A stretch of 64,000 nucleotides of DNA, taken from positions 62,001-126,000 of the forward strand of contig NZ_VFSD01000017.1 in NCBI RefSeq assembly GCF_014332515.1, read 5' to 3'. The notes below the pieces were generated by a model that saw nothing but the letters and a program-made list of their open reading frames with translations, ran no database searches and was not told where the DNA came from. This DNA is from Pontibacter beigongshangensis. GTDB lineage: Bacteria > Bacteroidota > Bacteroidia > Cytophagales > Hymenobacteraceae. Below are positions 1 through 8,096 of this stretch, one piece after another. Made by a program: the position numbers and the translations under genes. Each line of letters starts with the position of its first letter. The stretch's first letter is position 1.

Positions 1-312
1 GTGGCCTTGCGGAACGACGAGATCGTGCTCTGGTCTGTAAGAGGAGGCAAAGAGGAAACTGTGGCAAAAACAGCGGCTCCAAAAGCAGGTATTATTCAGC
101 TCAGGCTCATAACCACCCAAGGAGATCAAATGACCTTTGCCTGGAGCACCGACGGTGCCACCTGGAACGACCTGCATGGCGGAAAGGCGGTAAACGCCGA
201 CTACCTTCCACCCTGGGACAGAGGCGTGCGCGTGGGGCTTACTGCCAAAGGACCTGCCACTGCTACAGCCACCTTCAACTGGTTCAGGATGAGCGTGTCG
301 GAGCAAGAGTAG
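1..312 (+). CDS. C-terminal fragment of GH43-type glycoside hydrolase (beta-sandwich domain)
   Basis: The frame is open from the first base, so the true start lies left of the window and only about the last 103 residues are visible. These look like the C-terminal concanavalin-like beta-sandwich that follows the catalytic propeller in many GH43 xylosidase/arabinofuranosidase proteins: FAWSTDGATW, then LPPWDRGVRVGL, then FNWFRM near the end. That domain helps shape the substrate pocket. The catalytic domain is not visible, so substrate cannot be assigned, although arabinan or xylan side chains would fit the pectin genes downstream. A 14-bp hairpin follows the stop codon. A free-standing DUF1349-like protein is the alternative. 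Confidence 0.7.
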   Translation: MALRNDEIVLWSVRGGKEETVAKTAAPKAGIIQLRLITTQGDQMTFAWSTDGATWNDLHGGKAVNADYLPPWDRGVRVGLTAKGPATATATFNWFRMSVSEQE

Positions 313-318
313 ACTCGC

Positions 319-360
319 CGGGTTGAGCAGGTTGCTTACAAGGTGCACCTGCTCAACCCG
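319..360. terminator. Convergent bidirectional terminator hairpin
   Basis: Perfect 14-bp inverted repeat (319-332 with 347-360) around a 14-nt loop, between the 3' ends of the GH43 fragment and the nucleoside hydrolase. The T-tract is weak on both strands. Confidence 0.6.
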
Positions 361-369
361 GCCGGGCTT

Positions 370-1335
370 TCAGTGTCCGCGGTCGGAGGTCAGTTTCTCA
401 AACAGAAAGGTGTAAAAAAACGCCTTGTCTACGTTTGTGGCTACCTGCACCCACTGCCCCGTGCCGGGAGCACGGAAAACCTTTCCTGCCGATGGCCCGG
501 CCGTTACAACATCCAGCTCCATTTCCTGCAGCGTAAAAGCCTCCGGAATAGCCAGGTAGCTGGAGGTGAGCACATCCCACATAAAGTAGGTGTAGTCGTA
601 AGAAGGAATCGTGTCGATGGTGGTGGCCCAGAACTGACCAGCCAGGTGCGCATAAAAAGCCGAAGCCTGTGCCGCCAGCTTTCTCAGGAACTCGAACGTT
701 ACCGGCACATGGTTAGCAGTATCCAGTGGCACGATGGTGAGCGGTATGCCAGCCTTAAAGAGCTTGCCGGCAGAAGCCGGGTCCCAGAAAACATTCCATT
801 CCGCGGTGCCGTCGTGGTTGTAGGTGCGCACATTGCCATGCACGTCTATGGCGCCGCCCATCCATACAATCTCCTTTATTTTGGTTTTGATCCCGGGATG
901 TTTCTCAAACGCCAGTACCAGGTTGGAGCAGGGACCTGTCAGGAGCACTGTTACCGGCACAAGGGCAGCAGACAATTTACGGACGAAAAAATCACAGCTG
1001 TTCTCGGCGTGCTCAAGCTTCTGCGGGCAAGCCACATTAATCAGATCAGGGAGGGCATTGAGCATTTTAGGTTTGGCACGCCAGTCGGCCGGGAAGGCGT
1101 TAATGCCATGGTAATGGCCCACGCTTACTTCTATGTGCTTCTTATCCGTAAGAGATAGAAGCTTATGCGTTGTTTCGAAGGCGGTTTCAGCGTAGCAATC
1201 GGCCGGTGTAATAGAGATGCCTGTCAGTTCTGCCTCATCCAGCAGCAGGAGCAGGAGCAGCGAAAGGAAATCGTCAACACCGCCATCATGATCGAACAGG
1301 ACAGGCCTGGGAAGTTGCGCAGTTGTTTGGTTCAT
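370..1335 (-). CDS. Inosine-uridine preferring nucleoside hydrolase family protein
   Basis: Predicted N-ribohydrolase that splits nucleosides into base and ribose. The calcium-binding signature FDHDGGVDD lies at about residues 14-22, the WMGGA block is central, and MWDVLT near the C-terminus carries the conserved aspartate. Length (321 aa) is normal for the family. I start at the Met of MNQTTAQ (1335) rather than five codons upstream because family members begin just before the DxDxGxDD motif. Residues 26-32 are seven leucines in a row coded by CTG/CTC repeats, but this stretch aligns with the normal family helix without an insertion. No signal peptide is seen, so it is probably cytoplasmic. 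Substrate preference is not readable. Confidence 0.88.
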   Translation of the reverse strand: MNQTTAQLPRPVLFDHDGGVDDFLSLLLLLLLDEAELTGISITPADCYAETAFETTHKLLSLTDKKHIEVSVGHYHGINAFPADWRAKPKMLNALPDLINVACPQKLEHAENSCDFFVRKLSAALVPVTVLLTGPCSNLVLAFEKHPGIKTKIKEIVWMGGAIDVHGNVRTYNHDGTAEWNVFWDPASAGKLFKAGIPLTIVPLDTANHVPVTFEFLRKLAAQASAFYAHLAGQFWATTIDTIPSYDYTYFMWDVLTSSYLAIPEAFTLQEMELDVVTAGPSAGKVFRAPGTGQWVQVATNVDKAFFYTFLFEKLTSDRGH

Positions 1336-1400
1336 GCGGCAATATAGCACATGATCTTCGGGGAAGGAATCCAGGATAAAGGAGAGAAGCGTTTTAGCCC

Positions 1401-1455
1401 GATTATTCTAATGAAAAAGCCCCTCCGGAGGCACTGCTGCCCCTGCTGCTGCTGT
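1401..1455 (+). repeat. CCTCCGGAGG interspersed element, copy 1
   Basis: AT-rich end ATTATTCTAATGAAAAA, exact CCTCCGGAGG, then a CTG-rich tail. It lies between the 3' end of the thioredoxin gene and the 5' end of the nucleoside hydrolase gene. Confidence 0.9.
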
Positions 1456-1489
1456 CCAGAGCCACACCTTTATAAAAAGTAATTAGAAA

Positions 1490-1528
1490 TTCACTCATTC
1501 ATTCATTCATTCATTCATTCACTCACTT
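1490..1528. repeat. ATTC tetranucleotide microsatellite
   Basis: About seven tandem ATTC units flanked by imperfect CACTC variants, ending a few bases past the thioredoxin stop codon (gene on the minus strand). It is noncoding, so copy-number change would not alter a protein. Confidence 0.9.
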
Positions 1529-1533
1529 AAAAT

Positions 1534-1848
1534 TCAAGCCTTCGCTATCGCCTGTTTTATCACCTGCGTCAGTTGGTGGCCCGGCACGGCACCGGCCTGT
1601 TTCCAGACGATCTGCCCGTTATGGAAAAGGATAAAAGTGGGCACACCCTGCACCCGGTACTGGCTGGCAGCGGCCTGGTTGTGGTCTACGTTCACTTTCA
1701 GCACCTTTAGCTTGCCCGAAAACTCTTTTGCCACCTGCTCCACAATAGGGTTCATGGTTTTGCAGGGGCCGCACCAATCAGCGTAAAAATCGACCAGCAC
1801 CGGCATGCCCGGGCTATTGATGAGTTCATTAAAGGATTTCTTTGCCAT
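1534..1848 (-). CDS. Thioredoxin
   Basis: Small cytoplasmic thiol-disulfide oxidoreductase that reduces target disulfides. The active site WCGPC sits at about residues 26-30 in the usual VDFYADWCGPCK context, and the cis-proline motif GVPTF is at about 70-74. The length of 104 aa is typical of classical thioredoxin, with no signal peptide or extra domain. I prefer the Met of MAKKSF (1848); an in-frame Met four codons upstream (1860) is possible. It appears monocistronic. Which physiological thioredoxin this is cannot be decided from sequence. Confidence 0.93.
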   Translation of the reverse strand: MAKKSFNELINSPGMPVLVDFYADWCGPCKTMNPIVEQVAKEFSGKLKVLKVNVDHNQAAASQYRVQGVPTFILFHNGQIVWKQAGAVPGHQLTQVIKQAIAKA

Positions 1849-2060
1849 ATTGCCCAACATAAATTAAAAAATGCTACCCTTTCTGATACGGCAGCAACAC
1901 AAAAATGATCGCTCTCCGAGCGCCTCGAGCAGCTAAAACGGACAAATAGATGAAGCCTGCAGCGCGATTTTGAACGTGCGCATACCCTTAAAAATGAGAA
2001 GTTTGTAGTTGCCTAAAGGTTGAAATCAAAAAAATGGCAGCGACGCGGGATATTACATTT

Positions 2061-2068
2061 TATATTTG
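2061..2068 (+). promoter_or_regulatory. Bacteroidota-type promoter -7 element TATATTTG
   Basis: Exact match to TAnnTTTG, about 36 bp upstream of the start at 2104. No convincing -33 TTTG partner is seen. Confidence 0.45.
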
Positions 2069-2103
2069 CTATATTTAAGCTTACATAAACCCAAACCGAC
2101 TAT

Positions 2104-2424
2104 ATGGCAGTTTTTAACGGAAACGAAGGGGGCGAAATAGATCTGGCCACCGCCCAGGCATGGACGCAGAATTACCGCGACATGCATAAAAATGAAGACG
2201 TGGTAAAAGCTCACTTTTTTGGACGCGAGGTGCTGCAGCGGCTGCTGGCGCAGGACGGTTGCATGGGCGCCAGAATGTATTACGGCATAGACGACTCCGG
2301 TAAAAAACAACTGATCCTGATTGGCGTGGATGCGGATGGAAATGATCAGGAAGATGGAATAGTTTTGGATAAGTCATCCAGTTGTCCTCCATACTGTAGT
2401 GTTGGCTCGTTGGCAGGTAAGTAA
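2104..2424 (+). CDS. Conserved hypothetical protein of about 106 aa
   Basis: I do not recognise a named family with certainty. The protein opens with a short acidic segment followed by LATAQAWTQNYRD, and contains HFFGREVLQRLL, YYGIDDSGKKQLILIGVDA and a Cys-containing, probably flexible C-terminus (SSSCPPYCS). There is no signal peptide or membrane segment, so it is probably cytoplasmic. It stops 6 bp before the membrane protein that begins the kinase module, so the two are likely co-transcribed. That spacing suggests a link to signalling, but no mechanism can be inferred. Confidence 0.7.
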   Translation: MAVFNGNEGGEIDLATAQAWTQNYRDMHKNEDVVKAHFFGREVLQRLLAQDGCMGARMYYGIDDSGKKQLILIGVDADGNDQEDGIVLDKSSSCPPYCSVGSLAGK

Positions 2425-2430
2425 TTTTGA

Positions 2431-3078
2431 ATGGCCATTTTATTCAACATAATTAAGGAACTTTCTGCTTTTAGTATTCTGGCCCCTCTTTTGTATAGTC
2501 TGAGCCTGCTCCGCACCACAAAGCACAGGCTTATTTTGCAGATCTTCTGGTTTTCTGTTCTTATTGCACTGGTAGAAGCAGGCGGATGGATAACAGCAGC
2601 GCATCAGCAGAACAACCTCTGGATGTCTCATGTGTACGTGCCGGTAGAGTATGCGATTCTGGCCTTCATTTACTATTACGCCTTTGATGCTGCCAGCGTA
2701 CGAAGGTTAATTTTGATCTCTATCATATTCTTTTTCCTGTTTAGTGCCTTTAATGTGCTATATTTGGAGGGCCTTACCACCTATAATTCTTACCCAAGGT
2801 CTATAGAGAGCGTTTTCATGGTTGGTCTGGCTATGTTGTATTTTTACCAGAAGCTAAAGCGCATCGACCAGAAAGAGTTGTTTGATGACCCCTATTTTAT
2901 GTTGAGTGCGGGGGTGATGTTTTATTTTGCGGTTTCATCGGTGTATAACTCACTTTTTAATGTCATGCTGGACTATCCGAGGGAGTACATGATGCTGAGT
3001 ATGATTGCTGTTAATTTTTCGAATATAATTTTTAATATAGTGCTGGTGTTAGTGCTAAGGAGAGTGCCGAAGGGGTGA
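2431..3078 (+). CDS. Integral membrane protein of the kinase module (about 6-7 TM)
   Basis: A 215-residue, strongly hydrophobic protein with about six or seven membrane spans, the clearest near residues 32-52, 90-112, 155-178 and 185-210, and short loops. No catalytic or binding motif is visible. Its TGA stop overlaps the GTG start of the histidine kinase by 4 bp (3075-3078), which implies translational coupling. A reasonable inference is that it is the membrane sensor or a partner for the kinase, which itself has only one span. That role is not demonstrated by any motif. Confidence 0.75.
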   Translation: MAILFNIIKELSAFSILAPLLYSLSLLRTTKHRLILQIFWFSVLIALVEAGGWITAAHQQNNLWMSHVYVPVEYAILAFIYYYAFDAASVRRLILISIIFFFLFSAFNVLYLEGLTTYNSYPRSIESVFMVGLAMLYFYQKLKRIDQKELFDDPYFMLSAGVMFYFAVSSVYNSLFNVMLDYPREYMMLSMIAVNFSNIIFNIVLVLVLRRVPKG

Positions 3079-3869
3079 GTCCGTTTTTGCCATTTGTAAT
3101 AGCGACCACTATCATACTGCTGCTGGCCCTAGGTCTGATAGGTTTTCTGATCTTATACCAGAGGCGGCTTATCAGGCATCAGGAGCATTTGCGGCAGCTG
3201 CAGGAAACAAGGCAGCGGCAATTGCTGGAGGCGGCGCTGGAGGCCCAGGAGGCAGAACGAAGGCGTTTGGCCCGCGACCTGCACGATGAGGTGGGTACCA
3301 TGCTGGCCCTGGCTAAGATGCAGGCAGGGCAGTGGGTAAATGCTTCTTCAGAAGATGCGGCAACAGATGGCAGCCTTGCGATACAAAAACTGAAGGTGAA
3401 ACTGGATGAGGTGATGAGCAGCGTCCGCCGGATATCGCATGACCTGATGCCCGTTGTGCTGAACAAGTACGGACTGGTGCAGGGCATCGAGAGCCTGAGG
3501 CGCAGCTTACCTGTCGATAGCAACCTGCACGTAAAGTTTGAGTGCAATGAGCCGGCACGGCGTGTGGCACAAAGGCTGGAACTGGCCCTGTACAGAATCC
3601 TGCAGGAGTTGCTGGCCAACACTATAAAGCATGCAGCAGCCACAGAGATTTATATACGGCTCCATTTTGAAGCTGATAAGCTGATGCTGACCTATACCGA
3701 CAACGGCAAAGGGTTTGACTACCAGAACCTGTTAGACAATGCCTACGCAGGGCTGGGGCTTACAAACCTCCAGAGCAGGATTGCTCTCCTGAATGGAACA
3801 CTTGATTTTAGCTCAGAGAAGGGTAGCGGTGTAACTTTTGTCGCCTCTATTCCAACTGACAATAATTAG
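3075..3869 (+). CDS. Sensor histidine kinase, NarL/DesK-type (HisKA_3 + HATPase_c)
   Basis: Inner-membrane kinase of 264 aa. One N-terminal span (about 5-28) leads into a coiled coil rich in Gln, Arg and Glu (30-65), then the HisKA_3 dimerisation block RRLARDLHDEVGTML with phospho-acceptor His at about residue 70. The ATPase domain has ELLANTIKHA (N box) and DNGKGFD / GLGLTNLQSR (G boxes). There is no recognisable extracellular sensor domain. The start is GTG inside the previous gene's stop region; no better start exists. The receiver gene follows 15 bp later and is the probable phosphotransfer partner. Confidence 0.9.
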   Translation: MSPFLPFVIATTIILLLALGLIGFLILYQRRLIRHQEHLRQLQETRQRQLLEAALEAQEAERRRLARDLHDEVGTMLALAKMQAGQWVNASSEDAATDGSLAIQKLKVKLDEVMSSVRRISHDLMPVVLNKYGLVQGIESLRRSLPVDSNLHVKFECNEPARRVAQRLELALYRILQELLANTIKHAAATEIYIRLHFEADKLMLTYTDNGKGFDYQNLLDNAYAGLGLTNLQSRIALLNGTLDFSSEKGSGVTFVASIPTDNN

Positions 3870-3884
3870 ATAATACATTAAATT

Positions 3885-4304
3885 ATGGACCGAAAGCCAA
3901 TCACCTTAGCCGTAGCTGATGATCATACACTCTTCCGGAAGGGACTGCTGGAAATCATGAAGAGCTTTGAGGAGATAACCATACTCTACGATGCCGGCAC
4001 TGGGTTTGAATTGCTGGAGAAGATAGAATATGCCATACCCGATGTGGTGCTGTTGGACCTGGAAATGCCTGATATTGATGGCATTGCTACTGCCCGCTAT
4101 ATTATCAGCAAATTTCCGGATGTAAAAATTCTCCTGCTCTCTATGTACGGAGAGGAGCAACTGGTGGAGAACCTGTTGGAAGAAGGAGTACATGGCTACC
4201 TCACCAAAGCAGCAGAGCCGGATGAGTTGCGCAACGCCCTGCAGGTGGTGTATCAAGGGCAAAAATATGTTCAGAAGCTGCCAAACCAGCCCTTCGCCAA
4301 TTAA
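3885..4304 (+). CDS. Receiver-only response regulator, probably lacking its NarL HTH domain
   Basis: Phosphorylation-dependent receiver domain: acidic pocket at VADDH (about residues 10-14), phospho-acceptor Asp in VVLLDLEMPDIDG (about 58), switch Ser in LLLSMYGEE and Lys in GYLTKAAEPDEL. The sequence up to about residue 128 matches NarL/FixJ regulators, but the protein ends after 139 residues where the linker to a LuxR-type helix-turn-helix would start. The 380 bases downstream contain no recognisable HTH in any frame I read, so this looks like a C-terminal loss rather than a single frameshift. It may act through protein contacts, or be a decaying gene. The partner kinase is immediately upstream. 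Confidence 0.87.
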   Translation: MDRKPITLAVADDHTLFRKGLLEIMKSFEEITILYDAGTGFELLEKIEYAIPDVVLLDLEMPDIDGIATARYIISKFPDVKILLLSMYGEEQLVENLLEEGVHGYLTKAAEPDELRNALQVVYQGQKYVQKLPNQPFAN

Positions 4305-4683
4305 TTCGACCTGCTGCCTGCGCTGCCTTGTCTGGCGGAACAGGTGGTAAAACTCCTGAAATCCCGTATCAAGCTGCACCATAAGGGATGCGGCAGGATT
4401 GGTAGAGGACTGGGGGGCAATAAAATTCTGAAATACAGATGATCAAATAAGCGTGTTTCAACCGGTACAGTGCTCCTCCAATTTGATTTTTAGAAAGGTT
4501 TGATGCTTGTTAAGCCATTTAAAAGTATATCTACCATAATTTCTAATTTGGAGAAGCAATAGGTCTTCTTCGCTGTACTGCCATTGTGGCTGCTGGTTAA
4601 CCTCCTGTCAGGGCCTTTCTCAAAACCATCTGGCACCAGATGGTGTTTTAAGAAATAAAGCAACTTAAAGCCTTGAGGAAACA
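4305..4683. other. Intergenic stretch after the receiver gene
   Basis: Holds a terminator-like hairpin near 4624-4650 and otherwise nothing I can identify. The first 130 bases stay partly open but show no HTH signature. Confidence 0.6.
4624..4650 (+). terminator. Terminator-like hairpin
   Basis: Palindrome ACCATCTGGCACCAGATGGT followed by GTTTTA. It is 320 bp from the receiver stop codon and just upstream of the HNH gene. Confidence 0.45.
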
Positions 4684-4983
4684 ATGGCCAGAAAGCAGGA
4701 GATACTTGTTTGTGAACTTTGCGAACGGGAAGTACAGTACCTGTCGCGGCACCACCTGGTGCCTCGCGAAGAAGGTGGCCGCTACGGACCAACCGCAGAG
4801 CTCTGCCAACCCTGCCACAGCACCCTCCACCTCACGTTCAGCAACCAGGAACTGGCCACAATTTACAACAGTATAAGCGCTCTGAAGTCGGCGGAGGGAC
4901 TGCAAAAGTATCTGAAATGGGTCAAAGGCCGCCCCATAGAACGCATTTCCAACAGAAGAAGCCGGGCCAGGCGCAAAAGGTAA
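4684..4983 (+). CDS. Small HNH endonuclease-like zinc protein
   Basis: 99-aa protein with a CELC knuckle at about 10-13, SRHHLVPRE carrying the HH pair at about 22-23, and CQPCHSTLH at about 41-49. This is the CxxC / HH / CxxCH pattern of compact HNH proteins that bind a structural zinc and one catalytic metal. The tail is strongly basic (RRSRARRKR), which suggests nucleic-acid binding. No specificity domain or cognate methyltransferase lies nearby, so I do not call it a restriction enzyme. It appears to be a single-gene unit. Function beyond possible nicking activity is unknown. Confidence 0.8.
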   Translation: MARKQEILVCELCEREVQYLSRHHLVPREEGGRYGPTAELCQPCHSTLHLTFSNQELATIYNSISALKSAEGLQKYLKWVKGRPIERISNRRSRARRKR

Positions 4984-5065
4984 ACGGCTTGCATTAGGAA
5001 CTCAAACATGGCGCTGTAAAAATTTCTGCGCCAGGTTTGAGTTCCTTCCGCAACGTCGGTTACGA

Positions 5066-6547
5066 CTATACCTCCGTACTATTTCCCTGTTCCTTTAGCT
5101 TCAGTACCAGGTCTATTTTAAACTGGTGCAGGCTGTCTTCCAGGCCTGCCGGGTAGCTGTGCGGGTTCAGGTAGCGCCTGATGCTCTCGTGCAGCGTGTT
5201 TAGCTCCTGCTGCACCTTGGCTTTTATGTCTGGTAAGGCAGGCGGGGCATACTGCAGCTCGCCTTTCACAAAAACTGGCACCAGCAGGTCTTTGAAAGCG
5301 GTGCCCGGTACAATGGTTTTGCGGCGTGTGCTGTCTGCGGGGTCTACAATCACCACACGCTCAGGTTGCTTTTCCGCTTCGTTAAAAATCATGTCGGCCA
5401 GAGAGCCGTTCTCGTTGTAGAACCGCCGCACCTGCAGTATGCCTGGCGTAGAGGTTTTTGCCAGTTGCTCCGAGAGCTTTATTTTGTAAGACCACTCCCC
5501 GTTTTCCTGTTGCAGGGCCGCCAGCTTGTAAACCCCGCCAAGAGCCGGCTGGTCGTAGGCCGTTACCATCTGGGTGCCTACCCCCCAGATGTTCACCTTA
5601 GAGCCTTCCTGGCGCAGACTGGTAATAATGTGCTCGTCCAGGTCGTTGCTGGCTACAATGTTGGTATTAACGTAACCGGCGGCGTCGAGCAGTTTGCGGG
5701 CCTCTACGCTAAGGTAAGTCAGGTCGCCGGAGTCGAGCCGGATGGCATTGAAGGTAAACCCCTGATCCTTCAGCTCGTTGGCGGTAGCGATGGCCTTTTT
5801 TACTCCTTCCAGTGTGTTATAGGTATCAACCAGAAAGACAGAGTCGTAGGGGAAGGCCTCGCCATAGGCTCTGAAGGCTTCCTGCTCGGAAGCAAAGGCC
5901 TGTACCCAGCTATGGGCATGGGTGCCGCTGAGCGGAATGCCGAAAAGCTTTCCGGCGAGCACATTAGAGGTAGCGGCGGCACCCCCAATATAAGCGGCCC
6001 GGCTGGCTGCCAGCGCTCCGTCTATGCCCTGCGCCCGGCGCATGCCGAACTCCACCACCCGGTGGCCTTTGGCCGCATCTGCCACACGCGCAGCCTTGGT
6101 AGCGATAAGCGTCTGAAAGTTGATGATCGTAAGCAGGGGCGTTTCGATGAGCTGCGCCTGCAGGAGCGGACCGCGTACCCTTATCAGCGGCTCGTTCGGG
6201 AACACGACTGTTCCTTCCGGAATGGCGTCTACATCGCAGGTAAAGCGCATCTGGCGCAGGTAGTCCAGAAAAGCGGGCTCGAACAGGGGTTGCTGCCGGC
6301 TTCCTTTCAGGCTGGCCAGGTACGCCAGGTCTTCTTCCTGAAACCGGAGCTGCTCCAGGTAGTTGATGGCGTGGGCTAAACCCGCTGCTACAGTGTAGCC
6401 GCCCTTAAACGGGTTTTTGCGAAAGTACAGGTGGAATACAGCTTCCTGCTCGGCCATGCCCTGCTTCCAGTAACCATAGGCCATGGTAAGCTGGTACAGG
6501 TCGGTGAGCAGCGAAAGGGAGGTGGCGTAAATGTCGTTTAATTTCAT
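5066..6547 (-). CDS. pncB: Nicotinate phosphoribosyltransferase
   Basis: First enzyme of the Preiss-Handler NAD salvage route: joins nicotinate to PRPP with ATP hydrolysis, giving nicotinate mononucleotide. LLTDLYQLTMAYGYW near the N-terminus is the family signature, followed by FGMRRAQGIDGALAASRAA in the middle, GTHAHSWVQAF (conserved His region) and RLDSGDL. The length of 493 aa from the chosen Met fits. A longer frame reaches 6658, but the extra 37 residues are not conserved-looking and the family begins near MKLND, so I start at 6547. Cytoplasmic, and seemingly monocistronic. A copy of the interspersed element lies 130 bp upstream, between pncB and the divergent gene at 6838. Confidence 0.95.
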   Translation of the reverse strand: MKLNDIYATSLSLLTDLYQLTMAYGYWKQGMAEQEAVFHLYFRKNPFKGGYTVAAGLAHAINYLEQLRFQEEDLAYLASLKGSRQQPLFEPAFLDYLRQMRFTCDVDAIPEGTVVFPNEPLIRVRGPLLQAQLIETPLLTIINFQTLIATKAARVADAAKGHRVVEFGMRRAQGIDGALAASRAAYIGGAAATSNVLAGKLFGIPLSGTHAHSWVQAFASEQEAFRAYGEAFPYDSVFLVDTYNTLEGVKKAIATANELKDQGFTFNAIRLDSGDLTYLSVEARKLLDAAGYVNTNIVASNDLDEHIITSLRQEGSKVNIWGVGTQMVTAYDQPALGGVYKLAALQQENGEWSYKIKLSEQLAKTSTPGILQVRRFYNENGSLADMIFNEAEKQPERVVIVDPADSTRRKTIVPGTAFKDLLVPVFVKGELQYAPPALPDIKAKVQQELNTLHESIRRYLNPHSYPAGLEDSLHQFKIDLVLKLKEQGNSTEV

Positions 6548-6675
6548 AACATGTTTTACAAAGGTGATGGCCCGAAGAACAGCTTTTGAGCTGGCTTCGG
6601 GGAGTTGCCATGGTCTAGTACTTTCAGCGATGCCTTGCCGGGTCCGGTTGGGAAGCATAAAAGGCTGCCTTTCAG

Positions 6676-6729
6676 AATTATTCTAATCAAAAAGGCCCTC
6701 CGGAGGCACTTCTGCTCCTGCTGCTGCTG
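6676..6729 (+). repeat. CCTCCGGAGG interspersed element, copy 2
   Basis: AATTATTCTAATCAAAAAG, exact palindrome, then a CTTCTGCTCCTG-type tail. It sits in a divergent promoter region, so it cannot be a simple 3'-end terminator here. Confidence 0.9.
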
Positions 6730-6837
6730 ATCCGGTTTTCTGCTACAGTTTCATCGGGAGGCACAAAGCTTGTTTCAAGTAAGGATTTATCCTTGGATGT
6801 GGCAACAATTCACCGGCACAATTTTTAACTTTACAAT

Positions 6838-7905
6838 ATGATACAGCGGCAATTTATTCCCTTTTCTGAACTAAAGCAGCACAAGGCTATAATAGTAGAC
6901 AGTATGCACCCGAATGGACTGGTATTATCGCATTGGCGGGGCGCTCCCACGCCTGCTGAAGTACGCGACAATACCAGCGCCGCCATGGTGCTGCACGCGC
7001 TGCGGCTGAACCTGCCCGGTTTAGAGTTACCTTACGTTACGGCCAATCACTTTGATATAGATGGCTTTGTGGGTGTCTGGAGCCTGCTGCACCCGGAGCT
7101 GGCCCTGCAGAACGAGGAGGTGTTGCGGCAAATGGCCCTGATCGGCGATTTCAGAGAACTCGACCTGAACCATCCGCTGGCAGGGGAGGCCCTGAAGCTG
7201 GTTTGCTGGATAAATGCACGGGAGAAGGAGCTGTTCTATCCGCCTTTCGGTGCGGAGCAACTGCCAGAGTCGGAGGTGACGCTGTGCCCTAAAAAGTTTG
7301 CTTACTTCCTGCGCGAGTTCGGCCGTGTGCTCCAGGACCCCGATTGGGAGAAAGCTGCCTGGGAGGAGGAAGTGGGAGAGGTGCTGCTCGGTTACCGCGA
7401 TATGTACACGCCAGAGGCGAAGATTACCCGCCATCCGGCTATCGGCCTTATCGTACTGGAGCTGCCGGAGCCGCTTCATTACTATGCCCTCTTCAGCCGT
7501 ACGCAAGGCTTTGATATAGTGCTGACCTGCTACAGCGACAACCGGTATGAGCTGGAGTATAAGTATACCACCTGGGTAGACCTCAGCTCCAGGCCTACGC
7601 TGCCCCGCCTTAACCTGGCACCCCTGGCGGCACGGCTTAACGCGTTGGAGAAATCAGGCCGCACCTGGACCGGCGATGCCATTACAGAAACCGGCCCACT
7701 GTTGCGGCTGGATGGCGAAGCACTTACCCACATGGAAGCCTACGATAACCCGACCTCACGCAAAATCCATAGCTCTTCTATTGCGGTGGAGGAACTGAAG
7801 CAGGTGGTCACAGCTTTCTTTACGGAAGCTTATGCCGGCCTGGAGCCACGTTACTTCTGGAGCTGGAAAGAGATAAAGGAGCTGCAGCAAAAGCTGCCAT
7901 TCTGA
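6838..7905 (+). CDS. Conserved protein of unknown function (possibly DUF6687-like)
   Basis: A 355-aa soluble protein with no signal peptide. Visible blocks are TANHFDIDGFVGVWSLLHPEL (about residues 62-82), with a His/Asp-rich DIDG core resembling metal-binding sites, and LIGDFRELDL. The C-terminal half is rich in aromatic residues (YKYTTWVDL, YFWSWKEI). I only weakly associate it with the DUF6687 family and cannot assign a reaction. It is transcribed divergently from pncB and has no obvious operon partner. The conserved-looking DIDG and RDNTSA segments suggest an enzyme rather than a structural protein, but that is inference. Confidence 0.72.
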   Translation: MIQRQFIPFSELKQHKAIIVDSMHPNGLVLSHWRGAPTPAEVRDNTSAAMVLHALRLNLPGLELPYVTANHFDIDGFVGVWSLLHPELALQNEEVLRQMALIGDFRELDLNHPLAGEALKLVCWINAREKELFYPPFGAEQLPESEVTLCPKKFAYFLREFGRVLQDPDWEKAAWEEEVGEVLLGYRDMYTPEAKITRHPAIGLIVLELPEPLHYYALFSRTQGFDIVLTCYSDNRYELEYKYTTWVDLSSRPTLPRLNLAPLAARLNALEKSGRTWTGDAITETGPLLRLDGEALTHMEAYDNPTSRKIHSSSIAVEELKQVVTAFFTEAYAGLEPRYFWSWKEIKELQQKLPF

Positions 7906-7961
7906 TGGGTAGTTTGCGCCTGACGCTGTTCAGAACAAATCATGCCCTGGTTTGATTAAAA

Positions 7962-8084
7962 ATGGAGGTTAGGCGTATAAAACAGGAAACGGGCCTTTTT
8001 TCGGCTACCATTTACCTTACAATGGATGAAGGGCAGGAGGTACTTATTTTAGCCATGGCCCCGGTACCAACCTACTTTACTTAA
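7962..8084 (+). CDS. Possible 40-aa small protein upstream of the nuclease gene
   Basis: A frame from ATG (7962) to TAA (8084) encodes MEVRRIKQETG... ending APVPTYFT. Alternating hydrophobic and polar residues and balanced charge give a protein-like composition. It ends 12 bp before the TTG start of the nuclease lipoprotein. There is no recognised family, so this could equally be a chance frame or an upstream regulatory ORF. Confidence 0.3.
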   Translation: MEVRRIKQETGLFSATIYLTMDEGQEVLILAMAPVPTYFT

Positions 8085-8096
8085 AAATACATAACC

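Noticed and set aside
1240..1262. Run of CTG/CTC codons (seven Leu) in the nucleoside hydrolase as a repeat expansion related to the CTG-rich element tail
   Set aside because: The segment aligns with the normal leucine-rich helix after DGGVDD without added residues, so it is a coincidence of codon use.
1490..1528. ATTC microsatellite as a phase-variation switch
   Set aside because: It lies outside the thioredoxin coding sequence and not in a recognisable promoter; length change would have no obvious effect.
4305..4440. Frameshifted LuxR-type HTH after the receiver gene
   Set aside because: I read the frames after the stop and found no HTH motif, so a single frameshift does not explain the truncation.
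4684..4983. HNH protein as part of a restriction-modification system
   Set aside because: No methyltransferase or specificity gene is adjacent; the methyltransferase at 52623 is 48 kb away.
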